In this document: piece after piece, positions 15,445-16,140 of the stretch | Layout of the letters: every line of letters starts with the position of its first letter | How positions within the stretch are numbered: the stretch's first letter is position 1 | From: Bacteroidales bacterium | GTDB taxonomy: Bacteria > Bacteroidota > Bacteroidia > Bacteroidales > UBA932 | DNA: 16,140 nucleotides | Reading direction: 5' to 3' | Assembly (NCBI GenBank): GCA_024689525.1 | Contig: JAILDI010000119.1 | Span: 1 to 16,140 of the forward strand | The notes under the pieces: model-generated | Databases searched by the model: none | Told to the model about the DNA's origin: nothing | The model's input: the letters and a program-made list of their open reading frames with translations, nothing else | Made by a program: the position numbers and the translations under genes

Positions 15445-15455
15445 CGCGCAAAACG

Positions 15456-16088
15456 CTACTTGCGAAGCCACGAGATGCTGTCGGGGCCTTCATTGAAGAG
15501 GAGGTCCACGACGGAGAGGCCGGGGGTGAAGCCGTGGCGGGAGGAGAAGACCTGGTAGTAGGGGCGGTCCAGGCCAAGGTCGCGGAGGACGGTGTCCGGC
15601 TTTTTAGGGTCGATGAGCTCGCGCCAGTCGTCATCGGCCTGCAGCTCAAAATCGGCCGTGGGGATTAGCTCGGCGGCGATTCCGGTCTTCGTCAACAAAT
15701 AAGAAGTGAGCCGCGAATTCAGTTCCCAGAGGGTAGAAGGGCGTGCATCATAGATTGCAAACAAATCGTCCCTGTAGTATTCGTAGAAGGCCGATGTGTA
15801 ATATGCCGTGTCCAGAGTGCGGAACGTCTTTTCCACCCATGGCGTGGAATAGTCAACACGAATATCGGTGATGAGCCGGGCTCCGTCGTGCAGCACGGGT
15901 ACCTGCAGCATCTCCACGCCGCCCGGGGAGAGGATGTAGCAGCGGTTGCGGTAACTCTGCTTGCGGTAGCTCTCGCAGGCTTCCACAAACACCCGGGACG
16001 GCGAAACCCTGTCCGGAGACAGGGTCATGCCGCTTGCCAGAAGTGCAAAGTACTGCACCGGAGGCAGATATGCCGTGGATAAGATCAC
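15456..16088 (-). CDS. WbqC-like family protein
   Basis: A 210-residue cytoplasmic protein matching the WbqC-like family in length and pattern: the start STAYLPPVQYFALLASG (residues 4-20), ESYRKQSYRNRCYIL (39-53), then WVEKTFRTLDTAYYTSAFYEYY (about 84-105) with the usual aromatic cluster, and the ending RHGFTPGLSVVDLLFNEGP, where family members end with a similar NLSIVDLLFN-type stretch. WbqC was first linked to O-antigen or polysaccharide biosynthesis loci, but a biochemical role is not established. The start is a GTG at 16088 whose GTGA overlaps the stop of the preceding gene, favouring this start over internal ATGs, which would remove the conserved N-terminus. It ends before a strong hairpin, so it belongs to a separate transcription unit from the glycan operon. 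Confidence 0.87.
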   Translation of the reverse strand: MILSTAYLPPVQYFALLASGMTLSPDRVSPSRVFVEACESYRKQSYRNRCYILSPGGVEMLQVPVLHDGARLITDIRVDYSTPWVEKTFRTLDTAYYTSAFYEYYRDDLFAIYDARPSTLWELNSRLTSYLLTKTGIAAELIPTADFELQADDDWRELIDPKKPDTVLRDLGLDRPYYQVFSSRHGFTPGLSVVDLLFNEGPDSISWLRK

Positions 16089-16140
16089 TTGTTGATTCTG
16101 GGCTTGGGGATGATGCCGCGCTTGGACTTGCGGATAAAGT
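16085..16140 (-). CDS. C-terminal tail of an unidentified protein (partial)
   Basis: Only the last 17 codons plus TGA are present, reading FIRKSKRGIIPKPRINK, a strongly basic tail. The TGA overlaps the GTG start of the WbqC-like gene by four bases, a typical coupled pair, which is the main support for this frame. In many Bacteroidales a signal peptidase I gene (lepB) lies directly before the WbqC gene, so that is a possible identity, but 17 residues are too few to confirm it. Confidence 0.5.
   Translation of the reverse strand, partial: FIRKSKRGIIPKPRINK

Larger units (their letters stand above)
15158..15455. other. Intergenic region between the WbqC gene and the glycan operon
   Basis: This is the only stretch of any size without a gene. 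It holds, from right to left, the nested inverted repeat with the terminator hairpin, about 70 bases in which I see nothing specific (15271-15338), the AT-rich promoter, the small palindrome and the leader before the first SusE/F-like gene. No Shine-Dalgarno sequence precedes the ATG at 15157, as usual in Bacteroidota. No RNA gene was recognised here. Confidence 0.8.

Noticed and set aside
15373..15558. A 61-codon plus-strand frame over the terminator hairpin
   Set aside because: Its sequence is the hairpin plus the antisense of the WbqC-like C-terminus; there is no protein-like pattern.
1..16140. tRNA, rRNA, CRISPR array, transposase or integrase
   Set aside because: I looked for these on both strands and saw none: no spaced direct-repeat array, no transposase-like protein and no recognisable RNA gene.

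Overview
The window comes from a member of the Bacteroidota, most likely a gut-type Bacteroidales. The evidence is a SusC/SusD pair, SusE/F-like surface lipoproteins, a fimbrillin-type domain, Bacteroidetes lipoprotein signals, a TTTG-N20-TAnnTTTG promoter, and almost no recognisable Shine-Dalgarno sites. Genus and species cannot be fixed from the sequence. Every gene I support lies on the minus strand, so transcription runs from high to low coordinates.

Layout, in the direction of transcription. (1) 16140-15456: the tail of an unidentified gene, overlapping by 4 bases a WbqC-family gene. (2) 15455-15158: the only real intergenic region. It holds a strong hairpin nested in a longer inverted repeat (end of the WbqC unit), then a good promoter with a small palindrome just downstream. 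(3) 15157 to the left edge: an apparently single operon of twelve genes, with gaps of at most 14 bases and several stop/start overlaps. Its order is a SusE/F-like lipoprotein with four repeats, a 48-residue small protein, a lipoprotein joining a fimbrillin-like domain to SusE/F-like repeats, SusC, SusD, a cupin phosphoglucose isomerase, a ROK sugar kinase, an endonuclease/exonuclease/phosphatase-fold lipoprotein, a large mannose-6-phosphate-isomerase-like protein, a second longer cupin isomerase, an MFS sugar porter, and a secreted glycosidase-like protein cut by the window edge.

Together these make a polysaccharide utilisation locus that carries a glycan from surface binding to central metabolism. 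The SusE/F-like proteins and SusD would bind a glycan outside, SusC would import oligosaccharides with TonB energy, and the glycosidase would release monosaccharide. The MFS porter would bring that sugar across the inner membrane, ROK would phosphorylate it, and the cupin and ManA-type isomerases would channel it to fructose 6-phosphate. The enzymes point to glucose and/or mannose units, but the glycan itself cannot be named from this window. No dedicated regulator lies inside the window.

Points that stand out are the SusE/F-first gene order, the small 48-residue gene wedged between the two SusE/F-like genes, the fimbrillin-SusE/F fusion, three sugar-phosphate isomerases in one operon, a ROK kinase missing a usual sugar-contact glutamate, and the nested inverted repeat upstream.
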